Part shown: piece after piece, positions 49,394-58,967 of the stretch
Position numbering within the stretch: position 1 is the first letter of the stretch
Layout: the number at the start of each line of letters is the position of its first letter
Source of the DNA: Nitrospirales bacterium
GTDB taxonomy: Bacteria > Nitrospirota > Nitrospiria > Nitrospirales > UBA8639
Length of the DNA stretch: 64,000 nt
Direction of reading: 5' to 3'
NCBI GenBank assembly: GCA_031315915.1
Contig: JALDRK010000001.1
Span: 246,300 to 310,299, forward strand
Translations under genes and position numbers: made by a program
Notes under the pieces: model-generated
The model's input: the letters and a program-made list of their open reading frames with translations, nothing else
Databases searched by the model: none
Told to the model about the DNA's origin: nothing

Positions 49394-49630
49394 ATGGATT
49401 CGGATTCAAGATTTTTACTATTTGGAGGCTTAACATTTGTGACCGGCGTACTATTAGGAACCGGGTTAGGTCTCTTATTGGCTCCACAATCCGGACGACG
49501 AACACGACGCCAATTGAAAAATTATCTTGACGATACCACAGATCGGTTGAATGACTTTGCCGACGAAACGAAGGATCGAATGTCCGACTATGTCGAAAAA
49601 GGCAAACGGTTCGTAGACGAACGCTTCTAA
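49394..49630 (+). CDS. YtxH-domain small membrane protein
   Basis: 78 aa, with AAGGAGG before ATG 49394. An N-terminal glycine-rich membrane helix (LLFGGLTFVTGVLLGTGLGL) is followed by the YtxH signature LLAPQSGRRTRRQLKNYL and an amphipathic helix (DETKDRMSDYVEKGKRFV). Such proteins are common, often stress-induced, and of unknown mechanism. Convergent with glgX. Confidence 0.85.
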   Translation: MDSDSRFLLFGGLTFVTGVLLGTGLGLLLAPQSGRRTRRQLKNYLDDTTDRLNDFADETKDRMSDYVEKGKRFVDERF

Positions 49631-49650
49631 CGACGAAGCCCCCCTCGCGC

Positions 49651-51774
49651 TTACGCGCGCAACCTGAAGAGGGCGGCCATCCGCCCTTTCAACTCAAAGA
49701 CCTTCCCCCCGCGCCAGGTCTTGGCAATCTTTTTGACATCCGTTTGCGATGTGTCAAATACCCATTCCCAGGCCACCCCTTTTTTGTGAGCGGGAAGGGT
49801 AAAGGGGACCGAAGCATGATACGCATTCAGCAACAACAGAAAAGAATCGTCCACAATCGGATTGCCCGATTCATCCATTTCTTCAATGGCATCGCCTGCC
49901 AAACGGATACCTAATGTCAATAAGCCCTTTCCCCAATCTTCGGGAGTCATTTCCTTTCCGTGGCTCCCAAACCAAGCGATGTCCTTCACCTCGGAATCCT
50001 TAATATGTTTCCCTTTAAAAAATCGACGGCGATGAAACACCGGATGCTCTTTCTTGATGGCAATCAGTTGTTTCACAAAGTCCAGGGTTTCCAATTGAGA
50101 CTTCGTCAGATTCCAATCGAACCAACTGATGGGATTATCCTGACAATAGGCATTGTTGTTTCCCGACTGCGTGCGCCCGATTTCATCTCCCCCGCACATC
50201 ATGGGCACTCCCTGCGAGAGCAACAGGGTCGCAAAGAAATTCCGCTTTTGCCGTTCCCGGATGGCAAGAATGGCCGGATCATCCGTCGGCCCTTCCACGC
50301 CGCAATTCCAACTATCATTTTCGTCGGTGCCATCCCGATTGCCTTCACCATTCGCTTCATTATGCTTCTGCTGATAGGACACCAAATCATGGAGGGTGAA
50401 CCCATCATGAGCCGTCACGAAATTGATACTGGCATAGGGTTGTCGTCCGCTTTGCCCGTACAGGTCACTACTCCCCGCAACCCTGGAGGCCAGTTCGCCG
50501 AGTAATCCGTTGTCCCCCGCCCAGTATCGCCTGACGACATCACGATATTTTCCATTCCACTCCGCCCATCCCGGAGGGAAGTTTCCCACTTGATATCCGC
50601 CCTCTCCTAAATCCCACGGTTCGGCAATCAGTTTCACCTGAGAAAGAATCGGGTCCTGATGAATAATGTCAAAAAACGCGCTGAGTCGATCAACATCATG
50701 CAGTTCCCGTGCGAGGGTCGAAGCCAAATCGAAACGAAATCCATCCACATGCATATCGCACACCCAATACCGCAGGCTATCCATAATCATCTGCAATGTG
50801 CGCGGATGCCGGACATTCAACGTATTCCCGCATCCCGTGTAGTCCATGTAATAGCGGGGGTTCTCCGGAGACAATCGGTAATACGCCGCATTATCGATCC
50901 CTCGAAACGATAGTGCCGGGCCAAGATGATTGCCTTCTCCGGTATGGTTGTACACCACGTCCAAAATCACTTCGATCCCTGCACTATGAAGAGTTTTCAC
51001 CATGGTTTTAAATTCGTAGACCTTGCGACCCTCTTTGGGAAAGGCTGAATAGCGGATATCAGGGGCGAAGTATCCGATGGAATTGTACCCCCAATAGTTG
51101 GTCAATCCTTTATCTAGAAGAAATTGATCATTGACGAAATGATGCACCGGCAATAACTCAATAGCGGTGACGCCCAAATCCCGCAAATATTTAATCACGG
51201 CGGGAGACGTCAGGCCTTCATAGGTCCCACGCAAATGCTCCGGGACCTCGGGATGTTGCATGGTAAACCCTTTCACATGAACCTCGTAAATGACCGTCTG
51301 GGCCCACGGGGTTTGCAACAGGCGATCTCCGCCCCAAGAAAAAGACTGATCCACCACCACTCCCTTGGGGACGTTTCCCGCGTTGTTTCGTTCATCAAAT
51401 GACAAATCACCCGCAGGATCGCCGACCCGATATCCGAACATCGCATCCGACCATTTCACGACACCGGTCAGCGCCTTGGTATAGGGATCGATCATTACTT
51501 TATGGTGGTTAAACCGATGGCCGGCAGACGGATCGTACGGACCATGGACCCGGTACCCGTACAATTGTCCAGGACGAACCTCCGGAAGATAGACGTGCCA
51601 GACCTGATCGGTGCACTCATCAAGCCGAATACGGTGACTTTCCCGATCATCATGAGTGTGATCGAAGAGGCACAGCTCCACCGCTGTGGCATTTTCGGAA
51701 AACAAGGCAAAGTTCACCCCCTCACCATCCCATGTGGCACCCAATGGATACGGTCGTCCCGGTCGTAGTCTCAT
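49651..51774 (-). CDS. glgX: Glycogen debranching enzyme (GlgX/TreX)
   Basis: GH13_11 isoamylase-type debranching enzyme, 707 aa; the start at 51774 is set by a GAGGAG ribosome site. It hydrolyses alpha-1,6 branches of glycogen. N-terminal CBM48 ([20 protein letters not shown]), nucleophile Asp in [14 protein letters not shown], acid Glu in [28 protein letters not shown], and the diagnostic [20 protein letters not shown] loop. Divergent from treZ by about 115 bp, sharing a control region. Confidence 0.95.
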   Translation of the reverse strand: MRLRPGRPYPLGATWDGEGVNFALFSENATAVELCLFDHTHDDRESHRIRLDECTDQVWHVYLPEVRPGQLYGYRVHGPYDPSAGHRFNHHKVMIDPYTKALTGVVKWSDAMFGYRVGDPAGDLSFDERNNAGNVPKGVVVDQSFSWGGDRLLQTPWAQTVIYEVHVKGFTMQHPEVPEHLRGTYEGLTSPAVIKYLRDLGVTAIELLPVHHFVNDQFLLDKGLTNYWGYNSIGYFAPDIRYSAFPKEGRKVYEFKTMVKTLHSAGIEVILDVVYNHTGEGNHLGPALSFRGIDNAAYYRLSPENPRYYMDYTGCGNTLNVRHPRTLQMIMDSLRYWVCDMHVDGFRFDLASTLARELHDVDRLSAFFDIIHQDPILSQVKLIAEPWDLGEGGYQVGNFPPGWAEWNGKYRDVVRRYWAGDNGLLGELASRVAGSSDLYGQSGRQPYASINFVTAHDGFTLHDLVSYQQKHNEANGEGNRDGTDENDSWNCGVEGPTDDPAILAIRERQKRNFFATLLLSQGVPMMCGGDEIGRTQSGNNNAYCQDNPISWFDWNLTKSQLETLDFVKQLIAIKKEHPVFHRRRFFKGKHIKDSEVKDIAWFGSHGKEMTPEDWGKGLLTLGIRLAGDAIEEMDESGNPIVDDSFLLLLNAYHASVPFTLPAHKKGVAWEWVFDTSQTDVKKIAKTWRGGKVFELKGRMAALFRLRA

Positions 51775-51888
51775 GAAGGCTCCTCGGTCGATGCAGAATC
51801 TCGTTGACTCATCAAAATTCCACAGAAAATAGCTGAGTACTCTAATGCAGGAATACAACGCCCTGCAATCTTAAGGGTACGCGGAATT

Positions 51889-53919
51889 GTGACTTCTGTC
51901 GAATACCGACGTAGCATTGACGAAATCATTCAAAACCAGGTGACAAACAAAATTCCCATGCTAAAATGGTCAGGTTGTCCAACCAATCATTCAAGGGGTG
52001 CCTACCCGGAATCCTCGCGCAAACCACGCATGCCTCCTAAAAAACCTCTCATCCCACTCCAGGAAAATCTGTCGGTTGGGGCGTTCGTGACCGGAGCTTC
52101 CCAAGTAACCTTCCGAGCATGGGCTCCTTGGGTGAAAACCCTGTCGGTCGAAATTCTCAGTTCTCAATCTGAGCTCGTGGCCATGGAACCGCGCCCCTTC
52201 GGATATTGGGAAACGACCGTTTCGAATATTTCCGGAGGAACGCAGTATCAATTCGTTCTGCATGACAAATTAAAACGCCCGGATCCGGCTTCCCGCTTCC
52301 AACCGGAAGGCGTTCACGGTCCATCCGAAGTGATCGACCCCGCGATTTTCCAGTGGAGCGACCAACAATGGAAGGGCCTTCCCCTTCACGACTATATTAT
52401 CTACGAACTCCATCCCGGCACGTTCACACCAACTGGCACCTTTGAGGCCATCATCCCGTTTCTGTCCTACCTCCGGGACGAAGTTGGGATTACCGCTATC
52501 GAACTCATGCCGGTTGCACAATTTCCCGGCACAAGAAACTGGGGATATGACGGCACCTATCTGTACGCCCCACAGAATTCTTACGGTGGACCAGTCGGAC
52601 TTCATCGACTAGTCGATGCCTGTCATTCGGCCGGACTCGCCGTCATTCTCGATGTGGTCTATAACCATTTGGGTCCGGAGGGAAATTATTGGGGTGACTT
52701 CGGCCCGTTCTTTACCGACCATTACCGAACGCCATGGGGCAGTGCGATCAATTATGACGGGGCTCACAGCGATGCCGTTCGCAATATCATCATGGGCAAT
52801 GCGGTGTATTGGACCAGAGAATTCCATTTTGATGCCCTACGACTGGATGCCATCCATGGAATTTTCGATGCCAGCGTGAGCCATATCCTGAAGGACATCA
52901 GAGATGCCGTCCATGCTGCTGCCGAACAGGATGGCCGGTCCGTCTATGTGATCGCGGAAAGTGATCTGAACGATGTGAAGCTCATCACGCCCTCTTCAAA
53001 AGGCGGATACAACCTGGATGCCCAATGGAATGACGATTTTCACCATGCCCTTCATGCCCTCGTCACCGGAGAACGGCAGGGCTATTACCAGGACTTCGGC
53101 ACGTTGGATCATGTCGCCACGGCCTTTCGCAAACATTTCGTCTATTCAGGCCAATATTCCCACCACCGGCACCGCAAACACGGCAATTCGGCTGCTCAAT
53201 TTCTACCCTCCCAATTTGTCGTGTTCGATCAAAATCATGATCAGGTGGGAAATCGGGCACAGGGTGACCGGCTTTCAACCTTGATTCCCCACGAAGCCCA
53301 ACAGGTGCTCATCGCGTCCGTTCTGTGCGCTCCGTTCATTCCGCTTTTATTCATGGGAGAAGAATATGGAGAACGGGCCCCCTTCCATTATTTCATTGAC
53401 CATGGGGACCAAGGATTGATTGAGGCGGTTCGCAAAGGCCGGCTGGCCGAATTCAAACCCTTCGGATGGAAAAATATTTCAGATCCCTATGCCGTCGAGA
53501 CATTTGAAAACTCCCGATTAATTGCCCCGGACGCCCGCGACGAAGCCCAACGACATCTGGCGGCCTGGACCAGACAACTCATCGCATTGAGGAAACAGTA
53601 CCCTTCTCTCGGAATCGGTCCAAAAGGGCACCAGCTTCGGGTCTGGGAAAATCCCTCCAAAACCGTTCTGACGTTGTATCGACGAATACCAGGCGAAGAA
53701 GCCATGCTCCTGATTCTGGGCTTTAACGACCAACCCGCTATCCTTTCCCTCTCTCAACCCAAAGGCCGGTGGACCCTTCTCCTGAACAACGGCCAACCCG
53801 AATACGCTGACCCCAAATCGAACTCACCACTAGCAGCTCCCAAAACCCTCGATCTGACTTCCGGCAAACAGACCCTTTCCCTCCCCACTTCTCCTGCATG
53901 GATTTACAAACAAAGCTGA
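51889..53919 (+). CDS. treZ: Malto-oligosyltrehalose trehalohydrolase (TreZ)
   Basis: GH13_10 enzyme that cuts trehalose from the end of maltooligosyl-trehalose. The GTG at 51889 gives 676 aa; an ATG at 52030 (629 aa) is closer to the usual family start, just before GAFVTGASQVTFRAWAPWV (CBM48). Catalytic region: IIYELHPGTFTPTGTFEA, nucleophile Asp in DALRLDAIHGIFD, acid Glu in YVIAESDLNDVK, and FDQNHDQVGNRAQGDR. Its usual partner, TreY, is not in the window. Together with TreS it gives a second trehalose route. Confidence 0.93.
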   Translation: MTSVEYRRSIDEIIQNQVTNKIPMLKWSGCPTNHSRGAYPESSRKPRMPPKKPLIPLQENLSVGAFVTGASQVTFRAWAPWVKTLSVEILSSQSELVAMEPRPFGYWETTVSNISGGTQYQFVLHDKLKRPDPASRFQPEGVHGPSEVIDPAIFQWSDQQWKGLPLHDYIIYELHPGTFTPTGTFEAIIPFLSYLRDEVGITAIELMPVAQFPGTRNWGYDGTYLYAPQNSYGGPVGLHRLVDACHSAGLAVILDVVYNHLGPEGNYWGDFGPFFTDHYRTPWGSAINYDGAHSDAVRNIIMGNAVYWTREFHFDALRLDAIHGIFDASVSHILKDIRDAVHAAAEQDGRSVYVIAESDLNDVKLITPSSKGGYNLDAQWNDDFHHALHALVTGERQGYYQDFGTLDHVATAFRKHFVYSGQYSHHRHRKHGNSAAQFLPSQFVVFDQNHDQVGNRAQGDRLSTLIPHEAQQVLIASVLCAPFIPLLFMGEEYGERAPFHYFIDHGDQGLIEAVRKGRLAEFKPFGWKNISDPYAVETFENSRLIAPDARDEAQRHLAAWTRQLIALRKQYPSLGIGPKGHQLRVWENPSKTVLTLYRRIPGEEAMLLILGFNDQPAILSLSQPKGRWTLLLNNGQPEYADPKSNSPLAAPKTLDLTSGKQTLSLPTSPAWIYKQS

Positions 53920-54006
53920 AGACAGCTCCCAATTTACCCAGAACGTTTTTACGGTTAGAAACCCCTCAAAATTGACAGGTGATTCTCAGCCTCGTACAGT
54001 ATCTTC

Positions 54007-54357
54007 ATGTATCTGAGGAAACCATTCCAGTTACATGTCTTTGCCCTTTTTTCCTTCCTGATTTGTGGATGGACTACCGCGGATCACGTCATCGATTTGG
54101 TGTTTGAAGAACAGACGGTCACCGTCGCTCATGCAACCGGCGAAGATCCTGATGATCCCGCTGAACATCTCCTCATGCAATCATCCCAAGCGGGTAGCCA
54201 AGCTACCGCGACCATACTCACGACTCAGGCTTTAGATCCGGCTCTCTTCTCCATCGCCATACATCTGAAAAACCACACCATTCTTGGAGCCGATCCTCCT
54301 CCGTATCCGCCACCTCGAAGCAGACCTATCTCTTTTTCCATCCCACTTCGTATTTAG
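54007..54357 (+). CDS. Hypothetical secreted protein (116 aa)
   Basis: Predicted signal peptide (residues 1-25, FALFSFLICGWTTA), then a short acidic region (EDPDDPAEH) and a proline-rich end (PPPYPPPRSRP). No family recognised. Lies between treZ and the IS3 element; the 3' end may have been affected by IS insertion nearby. Confidence 0.45.
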   Translation: MYLRKPFQLHVFALFSFLICGWTTADHVIDLVFEEQTVTVAHATGEDPDDPAEHLLMQSSQAGSQATATILTTQALDPALFSIAIHLKNHTILGADPPPYPPPRSRPISFSIPLRI

Positions 54358-54458
54358 CCCCTACAGGACCTCCATGTACCGGCTCGTCTTGTTGACTGGT
54401 CTTCCCCTGATTTTACGGACACATCAGAAAAGCCTCATACTAGGCGAGGAGGTGTGTC

Positions 54459-54746
54459 ATGGAGCAACGGAAAAAGTACAGTCAAGAGTTTAAGCAGGAA
54501 GCCGTCCAGCTGACTCGGCAGGCGGGGCGAGGGATTACACAAGTGGCGAAGGATTTGGGCCTCAATGCCGCGATGTTGGGACGATGGTGCCGGGAGGCTA
54601 GCCGACGAGGGCCCAAAGCCTTTCCGGGAACGGGGACGCCTCATGATCAAGAACTGGCTCGGCTCAAACGGGAACTCGCTTTGGTCACCCGGGAGCGGGA
54701 TTTTTTAAAAGAAGCGGCAGCGTTCTTCGCCAAGACCTCACGGTAA
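54459..54746 (+). CDS. IS3-family transposase OrfA
   Basis: 95 aa DNA-binding subunit. N-terminal helix-turn-helix (KYSQEFKQEAVQLTRQAGRG, VAKDLGLNAAMLGRWCRE) and a leucine-zipper-like coiled coil (ELARLKRELALVTRERDFLK). In this family OrfA and OrfB are usually joined by programmed -1 frameshifting to make active transposase; OrfB begins 8 bp after the OrfA stop. Confidence 0.92.
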   Translation: MEQRKKYSQEFKQEAVQLTRQAGRGITQVAKDLGLNAAMLGRWCREASRRGPKAFPGTGTPHDQELARLKRELALVTRERDFLKEAAAFFAKTSR

Positions 54747-54754
54747 GAGACGCC

Positions 54755-55624
54755 ATGATTCAACGTTGTCGCACGATGGTTCCCCTGCGGATGATGTGTC
54801 GATTGTTGCACGTCTCGCCGAGCGGCTTCGATGCACGCCAGGCCCGTCCTCCGAGTCGTCGGGCTCAAGAAGAGCAGCGGCTCCGTGGGACCATCCGTCT
54901 GATCCATGCCGCCAGTGATGGGGTGTACGGGAGCCCAAAAATTTGGCACGCACTCCACCGGCAGGGTGAGCGATGCGGGAAGCATCGTGTCGCCCGGCTG
55001 ATGCGCAAGGAGGGGTTACAAGGGATTCCAGCCAAAAGGCGGTGGAAGCGACGAGGCTCTGGGGCCCGTCCCACGGGCATCACGAATCAACTGGCGCGAG
55101 ATTTTACCGCCCCAGTGCCGAATACCAAGTGGGTGACAGATATTACGTACATTTCCACCCAGGAAGGGTGGCTGTACTTGGCGGTGGTCCTGGATCTATT
55201 TTCGCGCCAAGTGATTGGGTGGTCGATGCAGCCCCAGCTCACGCGGGATCTGGTCATCCAAGCCGTGTTGATGGCCGTCTGGCAACGGAGCAATACGGAG
55301 CCCGTTATTCTCCATTCGGATCGGGGGACCCAGTATACCGCACAGGAGTTTCAAACGTTCCTCAAGGCCCATGGCATCGTGAGTAGCATGAGTGGCGTAG
55401 GGAATTGCTATGACAACGCGGTGGCCGAGAGTTTCTTTGGCTTACTCAAACGGGAACGGGTCCATCGGCGGCGATACCGAACCCGGACAGAGGCTCGAGC
55501 CGACCTGTTTGATTACATCGAGCGGTTTTACAATCAGCAGCGGAGCCACTCCTTTACGCAGGGGCTGGCCCCAAAGAACTTTGTGGAGCAACACGATCAC
55601 CAGTCTTCTTTAACCTGTCCGTGA
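54755..55624 (+). CDS. IS3-family transposase OrfB (DDE integrase domain)
   Basis: 289 aa, intact. Helical HTH_21-like start (IRLIHAASDGVYGSPKIWHA) and a retroviral-type integrase core with catalytic Asp in WVTDITYIST, Asp in LHSDRGTQYTA and Glu in NAVAESFFGLLKRE. The stop lies inside the right inverted repeat. Confidence 0.94.
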   Translation: MIQRCRTMVPLRMMCRLLHVSPSGFDARQARPPSRRAQEEQRLRGTIRLIHAASDGVYGSPKIWHALHRQGERCGKHRVARLMRKEGLQGIPAKRRWKRRGSGARPTGITNQLARDFTAPVPNTKWVTDITYISTQEGWLYLAVVLDLFSRQVIGWSMQPQLTRDLVIQAVLMAVWQRSNTEPVILHSDRGTQYTAQEFQTFLKAHGIVSSMSGVGNCYDNAVAESFFGLLKRERVHRRRYRTRTEARADLFDYIERFYNQQRSHSFTQGLAPKNFVEQHDHQSSLTCP

Positions 55625-55734
55625 AATCGGGGGAAGACCAGATGCAGAACATCTATTTTTAGATTTCTTCCATCGATGGTAGCAGTCTAGAATTTTGGAT
55701 ATTATTACCAAACCGAAATAAAAAATAAACGTGA

Positions 55735-56793
55735 ATTCAACTTTTAAGTGCAACTCAATGGCTCGGCGTAAGGGGGCAGGTGCGGTAAGATCCTGGCTTC
55801 TTTTACCGGCCAGTAAGAGGAGCACCTATGAGATCTTACACACACCTGACCCTGGAGCAACGCTATCAGATCCAGGCGTTAATGAACATGGAGCACTCCC
55901 CTCGAGAAATTGCTCGGGTGGTTGGAGTTACCCCTCCACCATTAGCCGGGAGGTGCGGCGCAATCAGGGGCAGCGCGGGTATCGCCCGGAACAAGCTCAC
56001 CGGTTCACGCTCCACCACGCCGTACCAAACGCGACGGCGTATTGCGGCTGCCACGTGGCATCGCGTGAATGAGCTGCTCCGGGCCGAGTGGAGCCCGGAA
56101 CAAATCAGTGGCTGGTTGCGCACACAGCAGCGGACCTTGCTCAGCCCAGAATGGATCTACCAACATGTCTATCGCGACAAACAGGCCCAGGGCACCCTGT
56201 ATAGGCACTTGCGGTGTCAGCGGCAACGCCGGAAGCGGTATGGCACATACAGTCGTCGGGGTCATCTACCGAATCGCACCTCCATCGAGCACCGCCCCGC
56301 CGTGGTCGAACGCCGCAACTGTTTCGGCGATTGGGAAGTGGATACGCTGATCGGCAAAGGCCATCAGCAGGCCCTCGTCTCCTTAACGGAACGCAAATCC
56401 CGACTGAGTCTGATTGCCAAGGTCTCCCGTCGGTGCGCTGAGGCCGTCGCGAACGCGGTCATCACGCTCTTGAAGCCTCTGCGGCTCCTCTTCACACGGT
56501 GACGTCGGATAATGGCAAAGAATTCGCGCAGCACGAGAGGATTGCGCAGGACTTGAAGGTCCGCTTCTTTTTTGCGCATCCTTATGCGGCCTGGGAACGG
56601 GGCTCAATGAAAATACCAATGGCCTGATTCGCCAGTATTTTCCCAAACAGCGGCCTTTTCACACTATTACCCACGAAGAGATTCATCACGTCATGAACAA
56701 ATTAAACAATCGCCCCCGAAAGGCGCTGGGATTCAGAACTCCGAATCAGGTATGTTTTGGCATTCATCCATCTGTTGCACTAGTGAGTTGAAT
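55735..56793 (+). mobile_element. IS30-family insertion sequence (degenerate, about 1.06 kb)
   Basis: Ends carry related 20-bp inverted repeats: left 55735-55754 begins ATTCAACT and ends AGTGCAAC; right 56774-56793 is its imperfect reverse complement. It contains a frameshifted transposase gene. No target duplication evident. Only 93 bp separate it from the IS3 element. Confidence 0.75.
55828..56791 (+). pseudogene. IS30-family transposase, frameshifted
   Basis: Starts intact (YTHLTLEQRYQIQALMNMEH, SPREIARVVGV), shifts near 55935 to PSTISREVRRNQGQRGYRPE and back near 56030 to RRRIAAATWHRVNELLRAEW. The catalytic part shows DWEVDTLIGKGHQQALVSLT. It shifts again near 56490 (TVTSDNGKEFAQHE) and near 56610 (NENTNGLIRQYFPKQRP with the last acidic residue, then NRPRKALGFRTPNQV). 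About four indels make it inactive. Confidence 0.85.
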
Positions 56794-56880
56794 CCAAGAA
56801 AGCTTTATGCTTCGATCCCTTTCACAGTAAAAGCATAGAGTTTTAATCTGAGTGAAATTGGGATGTTCCGACCTAATTGA

Positions 56881-56985
56881 AATGCCAGGTCAAACCGGCT
56901 TGAAGAATATTACGCTCAACGGAGGGAGGGTCACGAGAAGAGAGAAGGACTGGTCATGCCGGGGAATCGAATTGGTATTGTCGCC
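56881..56985 (-). repeat. Decayed copy 1 of the glgB 3' end
   Basis: Read on the minus strand this codes NSIPRHDQSF-SLLVTLPPLSVIFFKPV and a stop at 56890-56892, matching the GlgB C-terminus (DPIPWHDQPF-SLLVTLPPLSVVFFKPV). About 35 codons are preserved without the rest of the gene. First of four such 3' ends in 56.9-60.4 kb, all in the same orientation. Confidence 0.85.
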
Positions 56986-57101
56986 GTTTTCGCAGTGCGT
57001 TGAACGTCAGACTCACCGCCCGCCATATGTTGTTGCAATGCTTTTTCCATTCTTTCTTTGAATATTCTACTTATGCCGTGTCCTTTGTTGGTTCGTGCGG
57101 A

Positions 57102-57706
57102 TCAGTTGAAAGATGTTCCTATATTTCTTAACGCAATGGCTTGGACCACCGCGCCAAGCCCTGTGTGATAAATTCCTCCACGACATCCCGCTCTAGCTCG
57201 ATAAGATGTTGAAACGTCAAGCCGTCTTACTCAAGACTTAACGATTCTTTAGTTGTCATCGAATCAGCCGATTTCCCACCGCCGGTATCATATTTCAACT
57301 GATCTGGGGTATACGCCTCCACAAAATAAATACCATGAGGCTTGAGCCCTGCGACTACTTTTTTATGCAGCGCTTTTCGCAGCGCCGAAGGCAAGGGGCA
57401 AAAAATAGAAACAATTCCCTCCCATCGACATTCGCCTATATCAAAGTCGGCTAAGTCCGCATGAATTAATTCAATGGAAACGCCATGCTCATCAGCCAAT
57501 TTTTTGGCTTTCTGTAAGCCGACTTGCGAGCCATCGACAGCGGTAACAGAGTAGCCCTGCTTCGCAAGAAAGACCGCATTTCGTCCTTCTCCTTCCGCCA
57601 AACTGAGAACCTTCCCTTTTGGAATAACGCGGTAATTTTCTTCCAGGAATTTGTTCGGCATTTTGCCGTACGCATACTCTTCCACACTATATCGTTCATC
57701 CCACAT
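57102..57706 (-). CDS. Class I SAM-dependent methyltransferase, C-terminus broken
   Basis: SAM-binding motif VLSLAEGEGRNAVFLAKQG, second acidic motif VTAVDGSQVGLQKAK and HADLADFDIG; a TehB/ubiE-like small methyltransferase. The intact frame ends at 57227 (159 aa). The next codons continue the family C-terminus (DGLTFQHLIELERDVV) after a TAA that looks like a mutated Leu codon. One base later the frame shifts to GIYHTGLGAVVQAIALRN, ending at 57102. The last third is thus eroded; substrate unknown. It lies between glgB-end copies 1 and 2. Confidence 0.75.
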
Positions 57707-57800
57707 GAGTTTTCTCCATAATTGGTATCGCTAGATCAAGGCAAGAAACATAACATCGATTTATCTAATGAAGGGAAAGTTTATTAATTTAGTGAAAGCA

Positions 57801-58000
57801 CGAGCAAGCAAATTTTAACTGGTCGAACTTTGCGAAATTCAGCCATGAGTCAAAATAGCAATGCCTCTGTCAATTGGCCAAGACCGGTGGAACTTGCAGG
57901 TCACGAAGTAGTGAGGCTAATTTTACCCAAATGCCCGGTCAAGCCGGCCTAAAGAAGACCGCACTCAAGGGGAGGAAAGGTCACAAGAAGGAAGGTGAAA
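57801..58000 (-). repeat. Decayed copy 2 of the glgB 3' end with downstream flank
   Basis: Minus strand reads VTFPPLSAVFFRPA and a stop at 57939-57941, with one indel upstream, corresponding to the GlgB C-terminus. Homology continues about 130 bp past the stop: AGCAATGCCTCTGTCA and GCAAATTTTAACTGGTCG match the sequence after the true glgB stop (near 60142-60220). Confidence 0.75.
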
Positions 58001-58091
58001 GATTTTCAAATTATTATCTGTTAAATCGGTAATTGTCCGCGTGTAATTCTGATAAGTAAAATGCCCTTTTAATCGGCCCTGCACCGTATGG

Positions 58092-58277
58092 TTAAGGTTT
58101 AGCAATTCCTAAATCGTTGCAAATCTTTCTCGCAAGTTTCTCATCAATATCACGATGTCGTGGGATGGTGGAAACTTTCTTTTCCCTTCTATTCACATAC
58201 ACGGTGTGATTGCCGCCTTCCCGCAAGAACTCGCATCCGCTCTTCTCCAAATGACGGATTAAATCCTTCCGTTTCAT
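58092..58277 (-). CDS. hicA: HicA-type mRNA interferase toxin (pair 1)
   Basis: 61 aa double-stranded-RNA-binding-fold toxin. KRKDLIRHLEKSGCEFLREG and the catalytic His in GGNHTVYVN are typical, as is IPRHRDIDEKLARKICNDLG. Its start overlaps the HicB stop by 4 bp, antitoxin first. Cassette-like arrangement: an attC-like site precedes the pair. Confidence 0.88.
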   Translation of the reverse strand: MKRKDLIRHLEKSGCEFLREGGNHTVYVNRREKKVSTIPRHRDIDEKLARKICNDLGIAKP

Positions 58278-58498
58278 GCTGAAAGAATTCCAAATGGCTC
58301 TTTGATAATTTCCTTCCCTGCAATTTCTTCTTCTGAAAGTTGCCTATTTGATTCAAGAACTAGTTGGAGAGCTTCTACAAGGTTCTCTTTTGCTTCCTCC
58401 AAAGTGGTTCCTTGAGTGTTCGCACCTGGAAATTCTTCTACATAGCCGATATACCCATATGGCGATTTTTCAAAAACAGCTGTCAAGTTAATTTTCAT
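58274..58498 (-). CDS. hicB: HicB-type antitoxin (pair 1)
   Basis: 74 aa partial-RNase-H-fold antitoxin: INLTAVFEKSPYGYIGYVEE, FPGANTQGTTLEEAKENLVE. No C-terminal DNA-binding domain is visible, so repression may need the toxin or be absent. The start lies 26 bp after the attC-like core GTTAGGC and has an AGGAG ribosome site, as expected for the first gene of an integron cassette. Confidence 0.87.
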   Translation of the reverse strand: MKINLTAVFEKSPYGYIGYVEEFPGANTQGTTLEEAKENLVEALQLVLESNRQLSEEEIAGKEIIKEPFGILSA

Positions 58499-58523
58499 AA
58501 AATTTCTCCTTCTCGTTTTATAG

Positions 58524-58634
58524 GCCTAACGAAGTACGAAGCTGCTGAGGCAACAGACCTCATGGTGTGTCTCCCCACTGTAGGGAGAACCCCGCGCAAA
58601 GCGAGGGGGCGTCCGCAGGAACATGTGGTTGAAC
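58524..58634 (-). other. attC-like integron recombination site (111 bp)
   Basis: On the minus strand it starts R'' GTTCAAC (58634-58628) and ends R' GTTAGGC (58530-58524), both fitting RYYYAAC and GTTRRRY. It begins four bases after the stop of the upstream lipoprotein gene and ends just before the hicB leader, the standard placement of attC between cassettes. The internal L arms pair only partly. Confidence 0.65.
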
Positions 58635-58638
58635 TGCA

Positions 58639-58899
58639 CTAATTTCGGTACCTTCCTTTCTCGCACCAGTACTTCACAGAGATTCCTGGTTGGTGTTGAA
58701 ATAGATGCTGCGCAATCTCGCAGTTCTCTTTGTTATAGTTTTCTTTTTCGTTTACATCAAAGGTCGCGACATGAATCCGTATGGCATTGTCGACCGGGCT
58801 GCCACGGTAGAGGGTGTAGACACGGTTGTCGGGAATCCCGCACGAAGCTGCGAGAGCAAGGACGACAAGTAACGGTGTATGGCTCAGGGTGATTCTCAT
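58639..58899 (-). CDS. Small lipoprotein cassette gene (86 aa)
   Basis: Signal peptide with possible lipobox AASC (MRITLSHTPLLVVLALAASC), then NRVYTLYRGSPVDNAIRIHV, ATFDVNEKENYNKENC and the conserved-looking end QPGISVKYWCEKGRYR. ATG 58899 is preferred; the start lies 6 bp after one attC-like site and the stop lies 4 bp before another, so it is a complete single-gene cassette. Two cysteines near the end could form a disulfide. Function unknown. Confidence 0.7.
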   Translation of the reverse strand: MRITLSHTPLLVVLALAASCGIPDNRVYTLYRGSPVDNAIRIHVATFDVNEKENYNKENCEIAQHLFQHQPGISVKYWCEKGRYRN

Positions 58900-58905
58900 T
58901 GTGCA

Positions 58906-58965
58906 GTCCAACGCTGCTAATCAGCCGTGCGGCTTATTACGTCTGCTGAATTAGCCTTGTTAAGT
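58906..58965 (-). other. attC-like integron recombination site (60 bp)
   Basis: Minus strand: R'' ACTTAAC (58965-58959), L'' GGCTAATTCAGC, L' GCTGATTAGCAGC, R' GTTGGAC (58912-58906). The L arms pair over 10 bp with one extra base in L'', the extrahelical-base hallmark of attC hairpins. Flanked by the stop of the upstream ORF (58968) and the start of the lipoprotein gene (58899). Confidence 0.75.
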
Positions 58966-58967
58966 AC

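Larger units (their letters stand above)
54396..55641 (+). mobile_element. IS3-family insertion sequence (complete, 1246 bp)
   Basis: Bounded by 26-bp terminal inverted repeats: left 54396-54421, right 55616-55641; both begin CTGGTCTTCCCC read inward and match at 24 of 26 positions. It encodes the OrfA/OrfB transposase pair. No clear target-site duplication was found at the borders. The reading frames are intact, so it may be recent and active. Confidence 0.9.

Noticed and set aside
56852..57061. Plus-strand ORF of 69 codons
   Set aside because: It covers glgB-end copy 1 on the opposite strand and has no independent coding evidence.
57931..58000. Possible CRISPR or REP array from the repeated units at 56.9-60.4 kb
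   Set aside because: Spacing is 0.7-1.6 kb and the units code for a GlgB C-terminus, so this is a dispersed gene-end repeat and not a CRISPR or REP array.
58014..58100. A third attC-like site after the first hicA gene
   Set aside because: A GTTAAAT core is present, but no matching partner core or paired arms were found at the right distance.
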